Part shown: positions 1 to 10,747 of the stretch, piece after piece
Numbering within the stretch: the stretch's first letter is position 1
Layout of the letters: every line of letters begins with the position of its first letter
DNA from: Saccharibacillus brassicae
GTDB lineage: Bacteria > Bacillota > Bacilli > Paenibacillales > Paenibacillaceae
NCBI RefSeq assembly: GCF_006542275.1
Contig: NZ_CP041217.1
Coordinates: 3,536,501-3,600,500, forward strand
Direction of reading: 5' to 3'
DNA: 64,000 nt
Made by a program: the position numbers and the translations under genes
Notes under the pieces: generated by a model
The model's database searches: none
What the model was told of the DNA's origin: nothing
Seen by the model: only the letters and a program-made list of their open reading frames with translations

Positions 1-1155
1 ACGACCGAAGACCAGCGGTCCAGCCTGGCGTTGTTCGACGAGACCGGCCGGCTGATTACCCATTCCGGCAGCGACGACTTTTTTATCCGCAGCGAACAGG
101 AGATCAAGAATCAGTTGATGTCGCAGGAAGCCGGGGCGAAGCGGGCCGGGGACGAGTTTGTCGTCTGGTCTTCTTCGCCCGACTCGAAGTGGTCGCTTGT
201 CGAGATTACGTCCTGGAAGCAGATTACGGCCGCCAACCTGAAGCAGACCCAGGTCATTCTGACGATGGGCCTTATTACGATCGTGCTGCTGCTGCTGCTG
301 ACCGTCTTCCTGTCGCGCCAGTTCATCAAACCGGTGAGCCTGCTGCTTAGGGCCATGAGCGCTTTTTCCCTGACCCACAAAACGGCGCTGCCCCAGGATT
401 ACCGCAACGAGTTCGGCGAACTGTTCCAGGGATACGAAGACCTGACGCTGAGGATCGAGCAGCTGTATGGCCGACTGGACGAACAGCACAAAAAACGCAG
501 GGCTTCAGAGATGAAAACGCTACAAATGATGATCAACCCGCATTTTTTGTACAATTCGCTCGATCAGGTCAACTGGATGGCGATCGAAGCGGATCAGCCG
601 CGGATCAGCCGGATGCTGTCGCATCTGGCCCAGTTTTTCCGGCTTGCCCTGTCCAACAGCGACAGCCTGGTCACGCTCTCGGAAGAACTGGCGCATATCG
701 AAAGCTATTTGGCGTTTCAGCAGATCCGCTGGGAAGAACGGCTGCGGTACCGATTCGAGATCGAGGAAGCCGCGACCGGACTGTACGTGCCCAAGATCCT
801 TTTGCAGCCGTTTATCGAGAACGCGTTTATCCACGGGTTTCACGGACGGCAAGAAGCCCTGCTCGTGATTCGCGCCGAGATTCGGGAAAATCGGCTGAAG
901 ATCACGATAAAAGACGACGGAAGCGGCCTTGCGGCAGGTTGGCAGCAGCAGCGCAGCGCCAAAGGCGGTTACGGGCTGCGCAATGTGCGCGAGCGCATCG
1001 AAGCGCTGTTCGGGGAAGCGTTCGGGTTCACGCTGAACGCTTCCCCGGAAGGCGGTACGGAAGCCCTTCTGACGCTGCCGCTGCTGCCGACGAACACCTT
1101 CGATCAAACAGACAAGGGAGGCAGCGAAGATGTGGAAAATAGTAATCGTCGATGA
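1..1155 (+). CDS. YesM-type sensor histidine kinase (5' end outside window)
   Basis: The reading frame is open from base 1, so only the C-terminal 384 residues are present. This is the kinase half of a YesM/YesN two-component system, which in this group senses sugars or cell-surface signals. A membrane segment rich in Leu and Ile is encoded at about 253-324, followed by a HAMP-like linker. The phospho-acceptor His is at bases 541-543 in the motif INPHFLYNSLDQ, typical of the His_kinase family. The ATPase part shows LLQPFIENAFIHG (N-box), KDDGSG and GGYGLRNVRERIE (G-boxes). It overlaps the next gene by 26 bases, so the two are translationally coupled. The ligand cannot be told because the sensor domain is mostly missing. 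Confidence 0.93.
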   Translation, partial: TTEDQRSSLALFDETGRLITHSGSDDFFIRSEQEIKNQLMSQEAGAKRAGDEFVVWSSSPDSKWSLVEITSWKQITAANLKQTQVILTMGLITIVLLLLLTVFLSRQFIKPVSLLLRAMSAFSLTHKTALPQDYRNEFGELFQGYEDLTLRIEQLYGRLDEQHKKRRASEMKTLQMMINPHFLYNSLDQVNWMAIEADQPRISRMLSHLAQFFRLALSNSDSLVTLSEELAHIESYLAFQQIRWEERLRYRFEIEEAATGLYVPKILLQPFIENAFIHGFHGRQEALLVIRAEIRENRLKITIKDDGSGLAAGWQQQRSAKGGYGLRNVRERIEALFGEAFGFTLNASPEGGTEALLTLPLLPTNTFDQTDKGGSEDVENSNRR

Positions 1156-2731
1156 TGATTTTCAGGTGGTAAGAGGACTGCGCAAAGTGATCCCGTGGGA
1201 AGAATTGGACGCCGAATTCGCCGGGGAAGCGATCGACGGGGAAGCCGGCCTGAGGCTGATCGAAGAAGTCAACCCGGACATCGTTCTGACCGACATCTAC
1301 ATGCCGTTCATGAACGGCATGCAGATGATCGAAGAGCTCAAGCGCCGGAACTTCGCCGGCCGTTTTATCGTGCTGAGCGGCTACAACGATTTCGAATACG
1401 CGCGAACGGCTATTCGGCTCGGCGTCGACGATTATTTGAGCAAGCCGATTACGGTCGATCAAATTCGCGACGTCTTGTCCTCGACGATCGAGAAGCTGGA
1501 AGAAACGTATCTCAAACGGTTCCAAAGCACCCGTGACGCGTCGGCGAATCCGAGCGAAAACGCCAAAAAAACGCAGTGGCTGGCTTCCGTATTGAACGGC
1601 TGGGAGCCGGATCAAAGCCGCGAAAGCCTGCCTTTCCCGGGCGAGCAGGGCGGGTATGCCGTCATGGTGATCGAAGTGCTCTGGAGCGGGCGTATCAGCC
1701 GGATTTCGCTGGCGGACTGGAATCTGTTCAAGTTCGCGGTATCGAACATCGTGGGGGAAGTGCTGGCGGAAGAATGGCCGGAAGCGAGCTTCTCTTGGGT
1801 GTTCGGCAACCGCTCGGCGCTGCTGCTTCCGGCGGGCGACAGCCAGGGCCGGTCCGGGCTGTCCGCCCAAGCGGAAGAGTTGGGCGTCCTGATCGCCAAC
1901 CGGTTGAACGAATTTCTCCGAATCCAAATCCGGTATGCCTGCGGCGAAGCGGTAAGCAGCCGCGAAGGGATTAAAGCTTCCGCGGACGAAGCGATGCAGA
2001 AACTGCTGGAGAGTCAGGAGTTTTTCGTGCGCGAAGAAGCTTCCGGCGCCGTCTCGGCCGACGTGGGGCCGGCAAGCGGGGACGAATTTTCGCTCAGCGA
2101 TTATTCGCAGGCGATGAAGCGGGCGCTCGAAGCGGGCGATGACGACGAAGCGTCGAAGTTGATCCGCTTGTTCCTGGATCGCCGGCAGCCGGAAGGACCG
2201 AGCGATCTCGCCGGAGACCAGTCAGCCGCGGCCGAACTGTGGACGCTGCTGCACAACTCCATGGTGATTACCGGAGCGTCGTCGGACAAAAGTGGGGAAG
2301 AAGTGCTCGCCCTGCGTGAACTGGACGGGGTCGCCGACCGTTCGCGTATCGAAGCGTGGCTGCTGGCCCAGATCAAGGCGCTGAAAAAGGCGGACAAGCC
2401 GCTTATTCAGGAAAAGCACCGCAAAGCGGTCCAGTTCATGATCGAATATATCCACGAGCATTACGCGGAAGACATCACGCTGGACAAGATGGCTTCTCAG
2501 TTATATATTTCCAAAAATTATCTGAATCAACTATTCAAAAAAGTGACCGGCGAAACGCTGACCAATTACGTTATTCGCGTTCGTATCGAAAAAGCGAAAA
2601 CGCTGCTCAAAGACGGGAACCATTTGATTTACGAGGTGTCGGAGATGGTTGGCTACCAGAATGTTCCCTATTTTAGCACTCTTTTCAAAAAGTATTGCGG
2701 TGTCAGTCCGAGCGATATGATCAAGCGTTAA
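1130..2731 (+). CDS. YesN-type response regulator, AraC family output domain
   Basis: Partner of the upstream kinase; a cytoplasmic transcription factor of 533 aa. The receiver domain is residues 1 to about 120, with acidic residues Asp8-Asp10, phospho-acceptor Asp55 (LTDIYMP) and conserved Lys105 (SKP). The middle 300 residues are a variable linker as in other YesN proteins. Residues about 430-533 carry two AraC-type helix-turn-helix motifs (ITLDKMASQLYISKNYLNQLFKK and YEVSEMVGYQNVPYFSTLFKKY, given here only to mark the region). It starts inside the kinase gene. The sugar-binding protein gene that follows at 2870 is the obvious target, as is usual for this family. Confidence 0.93.
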   Translation: MWKIVIVDDDFQVVRGLRKVIPWEELDAEFAGEAIDGEAGLRLIEEVNPDIVLTDIYMPFMNGMQMIEELKRRNFAGRFIVLSGYNDFEYARTAIRLGVDDYLSKPITVDQIRDVLSSTIEKLEETYLKRFQSTRDASANPSENAKKTQWLASVLNGWEPDQSRESLPFPGEQGGYAVMVIEVLWSGRISRISLADWNLFKFAVSNIVGEVLAEEWPEASFSWVFGNRSALLLPAGDSQGRSGLSAQAEELGVLIANRLNEFLRIQIRYACGEAVSSREGIKASADEAMQKLLESQEFFVREEASGAVSADVGPASGDEFSLSDYSQAMKRALEAGDDDEASKLIRLFLDRRQPEGPSDLAGDQSAAAELWTLLHNSMVITGASSDKSGEEVLALRELDGVADRSRIEAWLLAQIKALKKADKPLIQEKHRKAVQFMIEYIHEHYAEDITLDKMASQLYISKNYLNQLFKKVTGETLTNYVIRVRIEKAKTLLKDGNHLIYEVSEMVGYQNVPYFSTLFKKYCGVSPSDMIKR

Positions 2732-2777
2732 TCTTTCGTTATCTAATGATTAGATAATCATTAGATAATGAAAGATT
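2730..2777. repeat. 48-bp AT-rich near-perfect palindrome
   Basis: Starts in the stop codon of the YesN gene. The two 24-base halves match at 22 positions; one mismatch lies near AATCTTTC and one at the centre. It contains a nested repeat of TCTAATGATTAGA. There is no long T-run after it, so it is not a classic intrinsic terminator. It could be an mRNA-processing or attenuating hairpin between regulator and binding protein, or a protein-binding site. Confidence 0.7.
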
Positions 2778-2869
2778 GTTGTTCATTACCCTTCTACTCG
2801 GCAGGCGGGCCGGGTGCTACTATGAAGCCAAGTCCTAATTACTGGCTTCAAGAATAAGGGGGTCTCAAC

Positions 2870-4180
2870 ATGAAAAAGATCAAGAAGAAATCCGTTTTTG
2901 TAACCGCTTTAATGTCGATGCTTTTGGTATCCGCCTGCAGCAGCGGCGGAGGGGAAGCGCAAACTTCGGGCAGTACGCAAGCCAAAAAAGGGGACGCGGA
3001 CGCGATCACGTTGACCGTAGCCTGGTGGGGTTCGCAGAGCCGGCACGATGCCACGATCAAAGCTCTGGAGCAGTACACGGCGCTGCATCCGAACGTGAAG
3101 TTCCAGAGCCAGTTTTCCGGCTGGGACGGCTATTTCGATAAGCTTGCGGTCCAGTTCTCCGCCAATAACGCGCCGGACATCATTCAGATGGATGCGGCTT
3201 ACGTCAACGACTACGCGGGCCGGGATCTGCTCGGCGACCTGAAGAGCATCAACGTCTCCGATATGGAAGCCGGTACGGTGGACAGCGGCAAGATCAAAGA
3301 CGTGCAGTACGCCATTCCGAGCGGCGTCGCCGCGCTGGGCATGGTCTACGACAAAAGCGTCGTCGACAAGCTGGGATTGACCCCGCCGTCTTTCGGATGG
3401 ACATGGGACGACTATTTCAAGTTCGGCGAAGAAGCCAAAGCGAAGCTCGGCAGCGACAAGTACGTGTTCGTGGACCAAAGCGCCGATCTGGTCGATTACA
3501 CGTCCTACCAGTACAGCATGGGCAAAGGGTACATTTTCAACGACCAGAACGAACTGTCCATCGACAAAGACACATGGGTCGGATACATGACCAAAATGAG
3601 CGAACTTCGGGACAAAGGCATCCTGACTCCGGCGGATATCAGCGCGACGGACAAAGAGCTTGATCCCCAACTCGACAGCGTCGTGAACGGGACTGCCGTA
3701 GCGCGCCACCTGTTCTCCAATCAGGTCGGCCCGATCGACGCCCTGAAGCCGGGCGCGTTCGAATTCGCTTCGATGCCGAAGGGAACCGAATCCGGCGGCT
3801 GGCTGAAGCCGAGCATGTTCTGGAGCGCGAATGCGCAGTCCAAACATCAGGAAGAATCGCTCAAAGTCATCGATTGGCTGCTGAACGATCCGCAGGCCGG
3901 CGAGACGCTCGGTCTGACCCGCGGAACGCCGGTCAACAAAAAGGTCGTCGAATCGCTCACGCCGAAGTTCAGCGAAGCGGACAAAGTGTCGCTTGCGTTC
4001 CTGGAGACGGTGACGCCGGACGCGCAGCCGTTCATCAACGATCCAAAAGGCTGGGGCAGCTTCAAAAACGACTACAAAACGGTCGTGGAGAAAGTCCAGT
4101 TCAAGCAGTCGACGCCGGAGCAGGCTTATGAAGAATTGTTGAAAGTCGCAGGTCAGTACGCGGCGGAAGCCGGCAAATAA
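2870..4180 (+). CDS. ABC transporter sugar-binding lipoprotein (family 1)
   Basis: A 436-aa extracellular solute-binding protein. The N-terminus has a lysine-rich signal and a lipobox (LLVSAC, Cys near residue 23) followed by a Ser/Gly linker, so it is tethered to the outer face of the membrane. The mature part resembles carbohydrate-binding proteins of the family 1 class (LTVAWWGSQSRHDATIKAL; FQSQFSGWDGYFDKLAVQ in order). It has a good RBS (AAGGGGG) before ATG. No permease genes follow, and a terminator stands directly behind it, so the membrane partners must be encoded elsewhere, perhaps upstream of the window. Regulation by the adjacent YesM/YesN pair is likely. Confidence 0.92.
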   Translation: MKKIKKKSVFVTALMSMLLVSACSSGGGEAQTSGSTQAKKGDADAITLTVAWWGSQSRHDATIKALEQYTALHPNVKFQSQFSGWDGYFDKLAVQFSANNAPDIIQMDAAYVNDYAGRDLLGDLKSINVSDMEAGTVDSGKIKDVQYAIPSGVAALGMVYDKSVVDKLGLTPPSFGWTWDDYFKFGEEAKAKLGSDKYVFVDQSADLVDYTSYQYSMGKGYIFNDQNELSIDKDTWVGYMTKMSELRDKGILTPADISATDKELDPQLDSVVNGTAVARHLFSNQVGPIDALKPGAFEFASMPKGTESGGWLKPSMFWSANAQSKHQEESLKVIDWLLNDPQAGETLGLTRGTPVNKKVVESLTPKFSEADKVSLAFLETVTPDAQPFINDPKGWGSFKNDYKTVVEKVQFKQSTPEQAYEELLKVAGQYAAEAGK

Positions 4181-4184
4181 AACG

Positions 4185-4221
4185 AAAAGGATTGGCCAAC
4201 ATACGGGTCAATCCTTTTTTT
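4185..4221 (+). terminator. Intrinsic terminator after sugar-binding protein
   Basis: Stem AAAAGGATTG paired with CAATCCTTTT, followed by a T-run. Confidence 0.85.
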
Positions 4222-4291
4222 GAAAAAGAATACCGAAGGCGCCGGGCGATAGAGGCCTGGCGCTTTCACAAAAAACGACGGGAGGTTAGTT

Positions 4292-7200
4292 ATGAGCTCT
4301 ATTCAAGTTCGCAAAGGAAAATCCTGGTTATCCGGTGTGCTTGCTGCAATTATGCTGCTTGGCGCTTTTCCGGCAGCGGGACAAGCCCAGACCGGAACCG
4401 GCACGCAGCCGGTACAGGGAGCGGCGGCCGTAGGGACGGGAACGGATTATTACATCGACAGCCAGACGGGCAGCGACCAGAACGCGGGCGTGCAGCAGCA
4501 GAAGCCGTGGAAGTCTCTGGCCAAAGCGAACGCCCAGACATTCAAACCGGGCGACCGGATCCTGCTGAAATCGGGAGCGGCGTGGGACAACCAGACGCTC
4601 GCGCCCAAAGGTTCCGGCACGGCCGGACGCCCGATCGTTATCGACCGGTACGGCAGCGGCGACAAGCCGAAGATTCGCGCCAACGGCAAACATGCGGACG
4701 CGGTCCTGCTGAGCAATCAGCAGCATTGGGAGATCCGCAACCTGGACGTGTCCAACCAGACGCCGCCGTCGACTGTTCCCGGCGCGTCGCTGGGCGATTA
4801 CCGCGGCATCCATATTACGGGACAGGATGCGGGCACACTGCAATATTTCCGCATCAAAGCGGTCGACGTGCACGACGTGTCCGGCGAGATCGCCTGGATC
4901 GGCGGCAGCATCCCGACCAATCCGAAGCCGGGCATCCGGTTCAAGACCGGCTGGGACGGCTCCAAGAAGACGGGCGGCATCGTCTTCGATACGAGCGTGG
5001 CGAATCTTCAGGCTCCGGTACGCGCTACCGTGTTCCAGGACGTCGTCATCGAAGATTCGACGGTGAAGAACACGTCGTTCGGCGGCATTATTTTCAAGCA
5101 GTATGCCGGTAACGGAAGCGACGGAAGCCAGATCGTCCCGACGGGTTGGGGAACCCGCAAGGACGCGCAGGATCCGAACTTCACACCGCACAGCGGCATC
5201 GTTATTCGCAACAACTTCATTACGCAGCAGGGTACTCCGTACGGCTGCAACGGCATGTATCTGACCGGAATCCGGGGGGGTCTGGTGGAACGCAATGTGG
5301 TCGACAAAGCGGGTACTTCGGGCATCGAAGCGTATTACGCCGACGACATTACGATCCAGTACAACGAAGTCATGAACACCGAGCAAAAAGCGGGCGGAGC
5401 CGATTCCAACGGCATCGATCCCGACAAAGGCACGACAAACATTTTGATCCAGTACAACTACATGCACGGTAACGGAGACGGCATCCTGATCTGCCAATTC
5501 GTGTTTGGGGACACCGTGATTCGTTACAATGTGCTGGAGAACAACAAGCGATATCCGATCTATCTGCACTCCGACGCCAAAGCGGTCGCGGACGTGTACA
5601 ACAATACGATCTACAACGAAGTGAGCGGCTACATGGTCTACGGATACGGCAGCTCGCTCAAATCGACCTACCGGCTGCGCAACAATATCCTGTATACGAC
5701 GCGGCCGGTTCGGGCACTGACAGAAAGCCCGACGATTACCTACGATACGAACAGTTATTATTCGCCGGACGGCGCGTTCGGCGCTCCGGCCAGCGACGCG
5801 AATCCGCGGCTCGGCGATCCGATGCTGACCAACCCGGGAACGGGCGGCACGGGCTCGCAGGCGCAGGGCCCCGCCCTGAATACGCTGGGCGGCTACCAAC
5901 TCAAAGCGGAATCCCCGCTGATCGAACGCGGCCTGACGATTGTCGGCAGTCAAGCAACGCCGGCGCGGGACTTCGCGGGACGCCTGCTGTATAACGGCCA
6001 AGCCGATCCGGGCGCGTTCGAATTCTACGACGATTCGACCACGACGGCCACATTGGTCGGCCGCGTGACCGACGCAGCCGGCAAAGCGGTCGCCGGCGCC
6101 GCCGTAGCCGATGCGGCAGGCGGAACGCCTGCCATCACCAACGACCTCGGCCGTTACGTCATTCGCAGCGTGCCGGTCGGACGGACCCTCAAACTTCGGG
6201 CCGCCAAAAGCGGGTACGCGCAGGCGGAAAGCGCGACGTTTACCGTTCGTGCGGGCAACGTCGTGACTACCGATCTCGCGCTCGTCTCCAACGCCGCGGG
6301 AGGTTCGCTCTCCGGCAAAGTGTACGACGACAATCAAGCCGCCGCCGCAGACGTGACCGTCGTGCTGTCGCTTGGCGATCAAAAAGTCGCGGAAACGGTC
6401 AGCGGCGCGGACGGAAGTTACACGTTCCCGGCCGTGGCAGCGGGCGAAGGCTATACGCTGTCGGCCGAGAAAGCCGGCTTCCGCCCGGCCAACGCTTCCG
6501 GTATCCGGGTCGGTTCCGGCGAACGGAGCCAGGCTCCGGACCTGTATCTGGCCGGTACGGAAGCCCGTCTTATTCATGGAAGCGATTTTGACGATCTGCA
6601 GCCTGGCGCTGCCCCGGCCGCGCCGTGGCAGATCAGAGCCAACGGAGGCACGGTTGGAGCCGTCGAATTGCCGGATCGCGCAGGCAAGAGCATGAAGCTG
6701 ACGCGTTCGAGCAACAGCGGCGTAACTTCGCTGTCCCAATCGTTCCCGAAGGGAACGGTCAAAGGCATCGTAACGCTGACCGCGGACGTCATGAAGCTGG
6801 ACGGCGCAGGCAGCACCGACTGGTTCAACCTGCCGTACGTCTACAGCAGCGGCGGAACGGCAAGCGCGAATACCGGCGTATCGCTCGCTTTCTCCAAAGG
6901 TCAGATCATTGCCTACAAAGGCAGCGAGTCGACGAAGCTGATGGCTTACGAACCGGGCAAATGGTACACTCTCCGCCTCGTCATGAACACGGCGTCGGAC
7001 AAGTACGATCTCTACGTGAACGGCGCGGCGGTGGCGGAGCAGGTGCCTTTCCGCAACGCGATCGAAGATATCGGCAGCTTCTCTTTTTCGGCCAACAGCC
7101 TGAATTACGGAACGGTCCATGTCGATAACGTGCGTCTGTACCAGGGGATTCCGGCCGAACGCAGCGATGCGGGACTTGCGGACCTGACGACGGATTTCGG

Positions 7201-7951
7201 AACGCTGTCCAAAGAATCGGATGAAGCGTACCGGCTGGAACTGCCGCATTTCAAAGACACGGTCAATCTGACCGCGACGCTGAACAGTCCGGAAGGAGCG
7301 GCGCTGACGATTAACGGGGAACCGGCCGTCAGCGGAGAACCGTCGGAAGTCGCCGCTGCCGAAGGCGAGAACACCGTTCCGGTCGCGGTGACAGCCGGAG
7401 ACGGAACGACGGTACGCACCGTTCAGGTGACCGTCGTCCGCACGGCCGCCGCGCTTGATTCCACGCTGCAAAAGCTGGAAGTCGTCGGAACGGACGGCAA
7501 AGCGCTGCTGCTGTCGCCGGAGTTTGCCTACAATACGCAGGAGTACGAATTGAAAGTGCCGGCGAATCTGAACGGCCTTACAATCCGGCCGACAGCCGGA
7601 GCTCCGCTGACCGAAGTGCGCGTGAACGGCACCGCACTGAGCAGCGGGTCCGATTCGGCGGTTATCAACCTGTCGGCTACGACGGCACCGATCCTCGTGG
7701 CGACCGCTTCCGCGGACGGAACCGATTACCGGACGTACACGATCCGGGTGAGCCGGGCCGCCGCTCCTTCGGCCGCTGCATCTCCGGCGGCCGAACCAGC
7801 CGCGGTCGAACCGGCTGCTGCCGAGCCAGCCGCGGTTGAACCTGCCGCAGCTGAACCGGCCGCCGCCAAACCGGCCGCCGTCGAACCGGTCGCCGTCGAA
7901 CCGGCCGCAGCCGAGCCAGCCGCAGTCGAACCTGCGAACGAAGGCGAATAA
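4292..7951 (+). CDS. Secreted right-handed beta-helix protein, multidomain
   Basis: A 1219-aa exported protein, probably acting on a polysaccharide. ATG at 4292 follows GGGAGG. A signal peptide spans about residues 1-33 (AGQAQT cleavage region). Residues about 45-570 form a parallel beta-helix of pectate-lyase or polysaccharide-lyase type: [15 protein letters not shown] start, then many short N- and G-rich rungs such as IVIRNNFI and [15 protein letters not shown]. Then come two carboxypeptidase-regulatory-like beta sandwiches (about 590-750), a LamG/concanavalin-like region (about 755-960), two cadherin-like sandwich domains (about 965-1150) and a tail of alternating A, E, V and P. No LPXTG or SLH anchor is present. 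The exact substrate is unknown. It lies behind a sugar sensor and binding protein, which suits a glycan-degrading role. Confidence 0.85.
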   Translation: MSSIQVRKGKSWLSGVLAAIMLLGAFPAAGQAQTGTGTQPVQGAAAVGTGTDYYIDSQTGSDQNAGVQQQKPWKSLAKANAQTFKPGDRILLKSGAAWDNQTLAPKGSGTAGRPIVIDRYGSGDKPKIRANGKHADAVLLSNQQHWEIRNLDVSNQTPPSTVPGASLGDYRGIHITGQDAGTLQYFRIKAVDVHDVSGEIAWIGGSIPTNPKPGIRFKTGWDGSKKTGGIVFDTSVANLQAPVRATVFQDVVIEDSTVKNTSFGGIIFKQYAGNGSDGSQIVPTGWGTRKDAQDPNFTPHSGIVIRNNFITQQGTPYGCNGMYLTGIRGGLVERNVVDKAGTSGIEAYYADDITIQYNEVMNTEQKAGGADSNGIDPDKGTTNILIQYNYMHGNGDGILICQFVFGDTVIRYNVLENNKRYPIYLHSDAKAVADVYNNTIYNEVSGYMVYGYGSSLKSTYRLRNNILYTTRPVRALTESPTITYDTNSYYSPDGAFGAPASDANPRLGDPMLTNPGTGGTGSQAQGPALNTLGGYQLKAESPLIERGLTIVGSQATPARDFAGRLLYNGQADPGAFEFYDDSTTTATLVGRVTDAAGKAVAGAAVADAAGGTPAITNDLGRYVIRSVPVGRTLKLRAAKSGYAQAESATFTVRAGNVVTTDLALVSNAAGGSLSGKVYDDNQAAAADVTVVLSLGDQKVAETVSGADGSYTFPAVAAGEGYTLSAEKAGFRPANASGIRVGSGERSQAPDLYLAGTEARLIHGSDFDDLQPGAAPAAPWQIRANGGTVGAVELPDRAGKSMKLTRSSNSGVTSLSQSFPKGTVKGIVTLTADVMKLDGAGSTDWFNLPYVYSSGGTASANTGVSLAFSKGQIIAYKGSESTKLMAYEPGKWYTLRLVMNTASDKYDLYVNGAAVAEQVPFRNAIEDIGSFSFSANSLNYGTVHVDNVRLYQGIPAERSDAGLADLTTDFGTLSKESDEAYRLELPHFKDTVNLTATLNSPEGAALTINGEPAVSGEPSEVAAAEGENTVPVAVTAGDGTTVRTVQVTVVRTAAALDSTLQKLEVVGTDGKALLLSPEFAYNTQEYELKVPANLNGLTIRPTAGAPLTEVRVNGTALSSGSDSAVINLSATTAPILVATASADGTDYRTYTIRVSRAAAPSAAASPAAEPAAVEPAAAEPAAVEPAAAEPAAAKPAAVEPVAVEPAAAEPAAVEPANEGE
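7770..7947 (+). repeat. In-frame Ala/Glu/Pro/Val-rich tandem repeat
   Basis: The last 60 or so codons of the beta-helix protein repeat units such as [10 protein letters not shown] and AKPAA. At the DNA level this is a GC-rich run of near-identical 12-15 base units. It probably forms an extended cell-wall-spanning or flexible tail. Confidence 0.75.
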
Positions 7952-8099
7952 GAAGCGATCGGCCCGCCGCAAGGCGGTTGGCTTCCTCGAAGGATACGTT
8001 CTCCCGGTGCCCGGCGGGCAATCTTCAAAACGCCGGTCCCCAACGAGCCGGATCTGTGTTACGCTTAGCGGATACCAGAATCGAAGGAGTTCAACCCCA

Positions 8100-9704
8100 A
8101 TGAGCGAAAGCCAACCGAACAACGATATAGAAAATCAAGAACAACACGGCCAGACTTCCGACCCGAACGCCGTGCCTGTCGCGTCTGACGCGCAGGAACA
8201 GCCGAACGGGCCGGATCAGGGCCAAGCAGGTGCGGGTTCCGCGGAATCCGCCGAAGCGGGCACGTCCGATTTTGCACACTACGGGCTCAGCGAAGAAATT
8301 CTCCGTTCGCTCGATACGCTCGGCTACAAAAATCCGACGCCGGTCCAGCAGCAGGTCATTCCGCAGGCGCTGGCCGGCAAAGACGTAACGGTCAAATCCC
8401 AGACCGGCAGCGGCAAGACGGCGGCTTACGGCATTCCGCTGTGCGAGCTGCTGCAATGGGAAGAGAGCCGTCCGCAGGCGCTGATCCTGACGCCGACGCG
8501 CGAGCTGGCCGACCAGGTTAAGGAAGACATGATGAACATCGGTCGCTTCAAGCGGATCAAAGCGGCGGCGATCTATGGCAAGCAGCCGTTCGACCGCCAG
8601 AAGCGCGAACTGATGCAGCGCAATCACGTGGTCGTCGGCACGCCGGGACGGGTGATGGACCATATCGAGAAAGACACGATCGATCTGGAACGCATCCAAT
8701 ACCTGATCATCGACGAAGCGGACGAGATGCTGAGCATGGGCTTCATCGAACAGCTGGAGAAGATCATCAAGCAGCTGCCGAAGGAGCGGGTGACGATGCT
8801 GTTCTCCGCTACGCTGCCCAAAGACGTCGAGAGTCTGTGCCATCGCTACATGCGCAGCCCGGTCGATATCGAGATCGGTTCGGCTTCGGACAAGCGCCAG
8901 ACGCAGATTCAGCACAAGTTGTACACGGTGGGCGAAAAAGCCAAAGCGGCGCTGCTGCACAAAGTGACCGTGACTGAAAATCCGGACAGCTGCATCATCT
9001 TCTGCCGGACGCAGGCCAACGTGGACGCGGTCTCGGCCCAACTGGATCGTCTCGGCTATCCGTCGAGCAAGATTCACGGCGGCATGGAGCAGGACGACCG
9101 CAACCGCGTGATGAACGAGTTCCGCGCCGGGCAGTTCCGCTACCTTGTCGCGACCGACGTAGCGGCGCGCGGCATCGACATCGACCGGATCACGCACGTG
9201 ATCAACTACGATCTGCCGATGGAAAAAGAAAGCTACGTGCACCGCACGGGCCGTACGGGACGCGCGGGCCAGAGCGGCACGGCGATCACGTTCGTGACGC
9301 CGTTCGAAGACAAGTTTCTCGCGTCGATCGAACGGTATATCGGCTTCGAGCTGCCGCGCTTCGAAGAGCCTTCCGCGCACATGGTCGCGGAGGCGCAGGC
9401 GGCGTTCGACCGTAAACTGCGGGATCGCCCCGCGGCGAAGAAGAGCCGGGGCGAAGAGCTGAACGCGAACATCATGAAGCTCTATTTTAACGGCGGCAAA
9501 AAGAAAAAACTGCGCAACGTCGACTTCGTGGGCACGATTGCCCGTATCGAAGGCGTGACCGCGGACGATATCGGCATCATCAGCATCCAGGAGACCGTGA
9601 CGTACGTCGATATCCTTAACGGCAAAGGCAATCTGGTGCTGAAAGCGATGCAGGAGACGACGATCAAAGGCAAACAGCTCAAAGTGCAAAAAGCAAGAAC
9701 GTAA
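8100..9704 (+). CDS. dbpA: DEAD-box RNA helicase of the DbpA/YxiN type
   Basis: ATP-dependent RNA helicase of 534 aa acting on 23S rRNA during large-subunit assembly. I chose ATG 8100 because GAAGGAG stands 9 bases before it; the frame is open further upstream but without such a site. Order: low-complexity N-terminus (about 1-55), Q-motif with PTPVQQQ, Walker A SQTGSGKT at 100-107, PTRELA, DEAD at 205-208, SAT, then the second RecA domain with ARGIDI and [10 protein letters not shown]. The C-terminal 75 residues ([19 protein letters not shown] onward) match the specific RNA-binding domain of DbpA/YxiN, which recognises hairpin 92 of 23S rRNA. That domain separates it from CshA-type helicases. 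It is followed by a terminator. Confidence 0.93.
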   Translation: MSESQPNNDIENQEQHGQTSDPNAVPVASDAQEQPNGPDQGQAGAGSAESAEAGTSDFAHYGLSEEILRSLDTLGYKNPTPVQQQVIPQALAGKDVTVKSQTGSGKTAAYGIPLCELLQWEESRPQALILTPTRELADQVKEDMMNIGRFKRIKAAAIYGKQPFDRQKRELMQRNHVVVGTPGRVMDHIEKDTIDLERIQYLIIDEADEMLSMGFIEQLEKIIKQLPKERVTMLFSATLPKDVESLCHRYMRSPVDIEIGSASDKRQTQIQHKLYTVGEKAKAALLHKVTVTENPDSCIIFCRTQANVDAVSAQLDRLGYPSSKIHGGMEQDDRNRVMNEFRAGQFRYLVATDVAARGIDIDRITHVINYDLPMEKESYVHRTGRTGRAGQSGTAITFVTPFEDKFLASIERYIGFELPRFEEPSAHMVAEAQAAFDRKLRDRPAAKKSRGEELNANIMKLYFNGGKKKKLRNVDFVGTIARIEGVTADDIGIISIQETVTYVDILNGKGNLVLKAMQETTIKGKQLKVQKART

Positions 9705-9718
9705 CATGGAGAGATGGA

Positions 9719-9748
9719 AGGGCGGAGATGAACTCCGTCCTTTTTTTT
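9719..9748 (+). terminator. Intrinsic terminator after helicase gene
   Basis: Stem GGGCGGAG with CTCCGTCC (one G-T pair) and eight T. Confidence 0.85.
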
Positions 9749-9883
9749 AACAGCTATCGGTTAGACTAAGTATTGAATTTATTTACATTTATTAAAATAA
9801 GGCGTATATTCGAGGGGCAAATCCGAACGAATGTGCCTATAAACGGCCAGAAATCCGACATCATGAACATGGGGGGCTGTACG

Positions 9884-10591
9884 ATGAATCTGGAAGAGGT
9901 TATGCGGGAACTCGAAGAACTCGGCAAAGAACGTTCGAAAAAAATGTATATGTCCAACGGAGCGTGCGAACCGGTATTCGGCGTAGCGACCGGAGCGATG
10001 AAGCCGATGTCGAAAAAGATCCGGAAGGATCAGGAACTGGCCGAGCAGCTGTACGCCACGGGCAATTATGACGCAATGTACTTTGCCGGGGTCATTGCCG
10101 ATCCCGCACGGATGACCGAAGCCGATTTTGAACGCTGGATCGACGCCGCCTACTTCTATATGATCTCCGATTTCGTCGTGGCGGTGACGCTGTCGGAATC
10201 GGACATCGCGCAGACGGTGGCGGACAAATGGATCGCAAGCGGGGACGAACTGAAGCAGTCGGCAGGCTGGAGCTGCTACTGCTGGCTGCTCGGCACGCGC
10301 AAAGACGAAGAGTTCGAAGCGAAGAAGCTGGACGGCCTGCTCGATCTCGTGCTCAAGACGATTCACGCCGCGCCCGAACGAGCCCAGTATTCGATGGCCA
10401 ACTTCGTCTATACGACAGCCGTTTCTTACGGACCGCTGCACGAACGGGCGCTGGCAACGGCCGAAGCGATGGCTCCCGTCGAAGTGGGTCAGGGAACACC
10501 CAAAAGCAAAGTGCTCCAGACTTCGGAAAATATACGCAAAGCCGCGGACCGGGGAAGAATCGTATTCAAGCGCAAGCACGTGCGGTGCTGA
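9884..10591 (+). CDS. DNA alkylation repair protein, AlkD-like
   Basis: A 235-aa cytoplasmic protein of the AlkC/AlkD HEAT-like repeat family, which excises or handles alkylated bases without flipping them. Support is the all-helical pattern, the N-terminal NLEEVMRELEELGKER start, and the central segment ADPARMTEADFERWIDA typical of the family. I start at ATG 9884, eight bases after GGGGGG; the longer open frame upstream lacks an RBS. The stretch SAGWSCYCWLLG matches the repeat that lines the DNA-binding groove in this family. It stands alone between two terminators, so it is probably monocistronic. The exact subfamily and substrate are not clear from sequence alone. Confidence 0.8.
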   Translation: MNLEEVMRELEELGKERSKKMYMSNGACEPVFGVATGAMKPMSKKIRKDQELAEQLYATGNYDAMYFAGVIADPARMTEADFERWIDAAYFYMISDFVVAVTLSESDIAQTVADKWIASGDELKQSAGWSCYCWLLGTRKDEEFEAKKLDGLLDLVLKTIHAAPERAQYSMANFVYTTAVSYGPLHERALATAEAMAPVEVGQGTPKSKVLQTSENIRKAADRGRIVFKRKHVRC

Positions 10592-10706
10592 GCGGTTCGG
10601 CGGACCTTTTCGTGCGGCGCGCCGGAGCCTGATCGCCTGAAGGCCGGGTTCGACCGACAGGCGGTCGCAATCGGAAGGCAAACGACCCCGACAGGTAAAA
10701 GCGACG

Positions 10707-10735
10707 AAGAACCTTCGATTTCGAAGGTTCTTTTT
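10707..10735 (+). terminator. Intrinsic terminator after AlkD-like gene
   Basis: Stem AAGAACCTTCGA with TCGAAGGTTCTT and a short T-run. Confidence 0.85.
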
Positions 10736-10747
10736 ACTGTGGTTCTG

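Noticed and set aside
4328-8122. Open frame of more than 1200 codons on the minus strand
   Set aside because: It is antisense to the beta-helix protein, rich in Arg and without an RBS or known domain. Such shadow frames are common opposite GC-rich genes.
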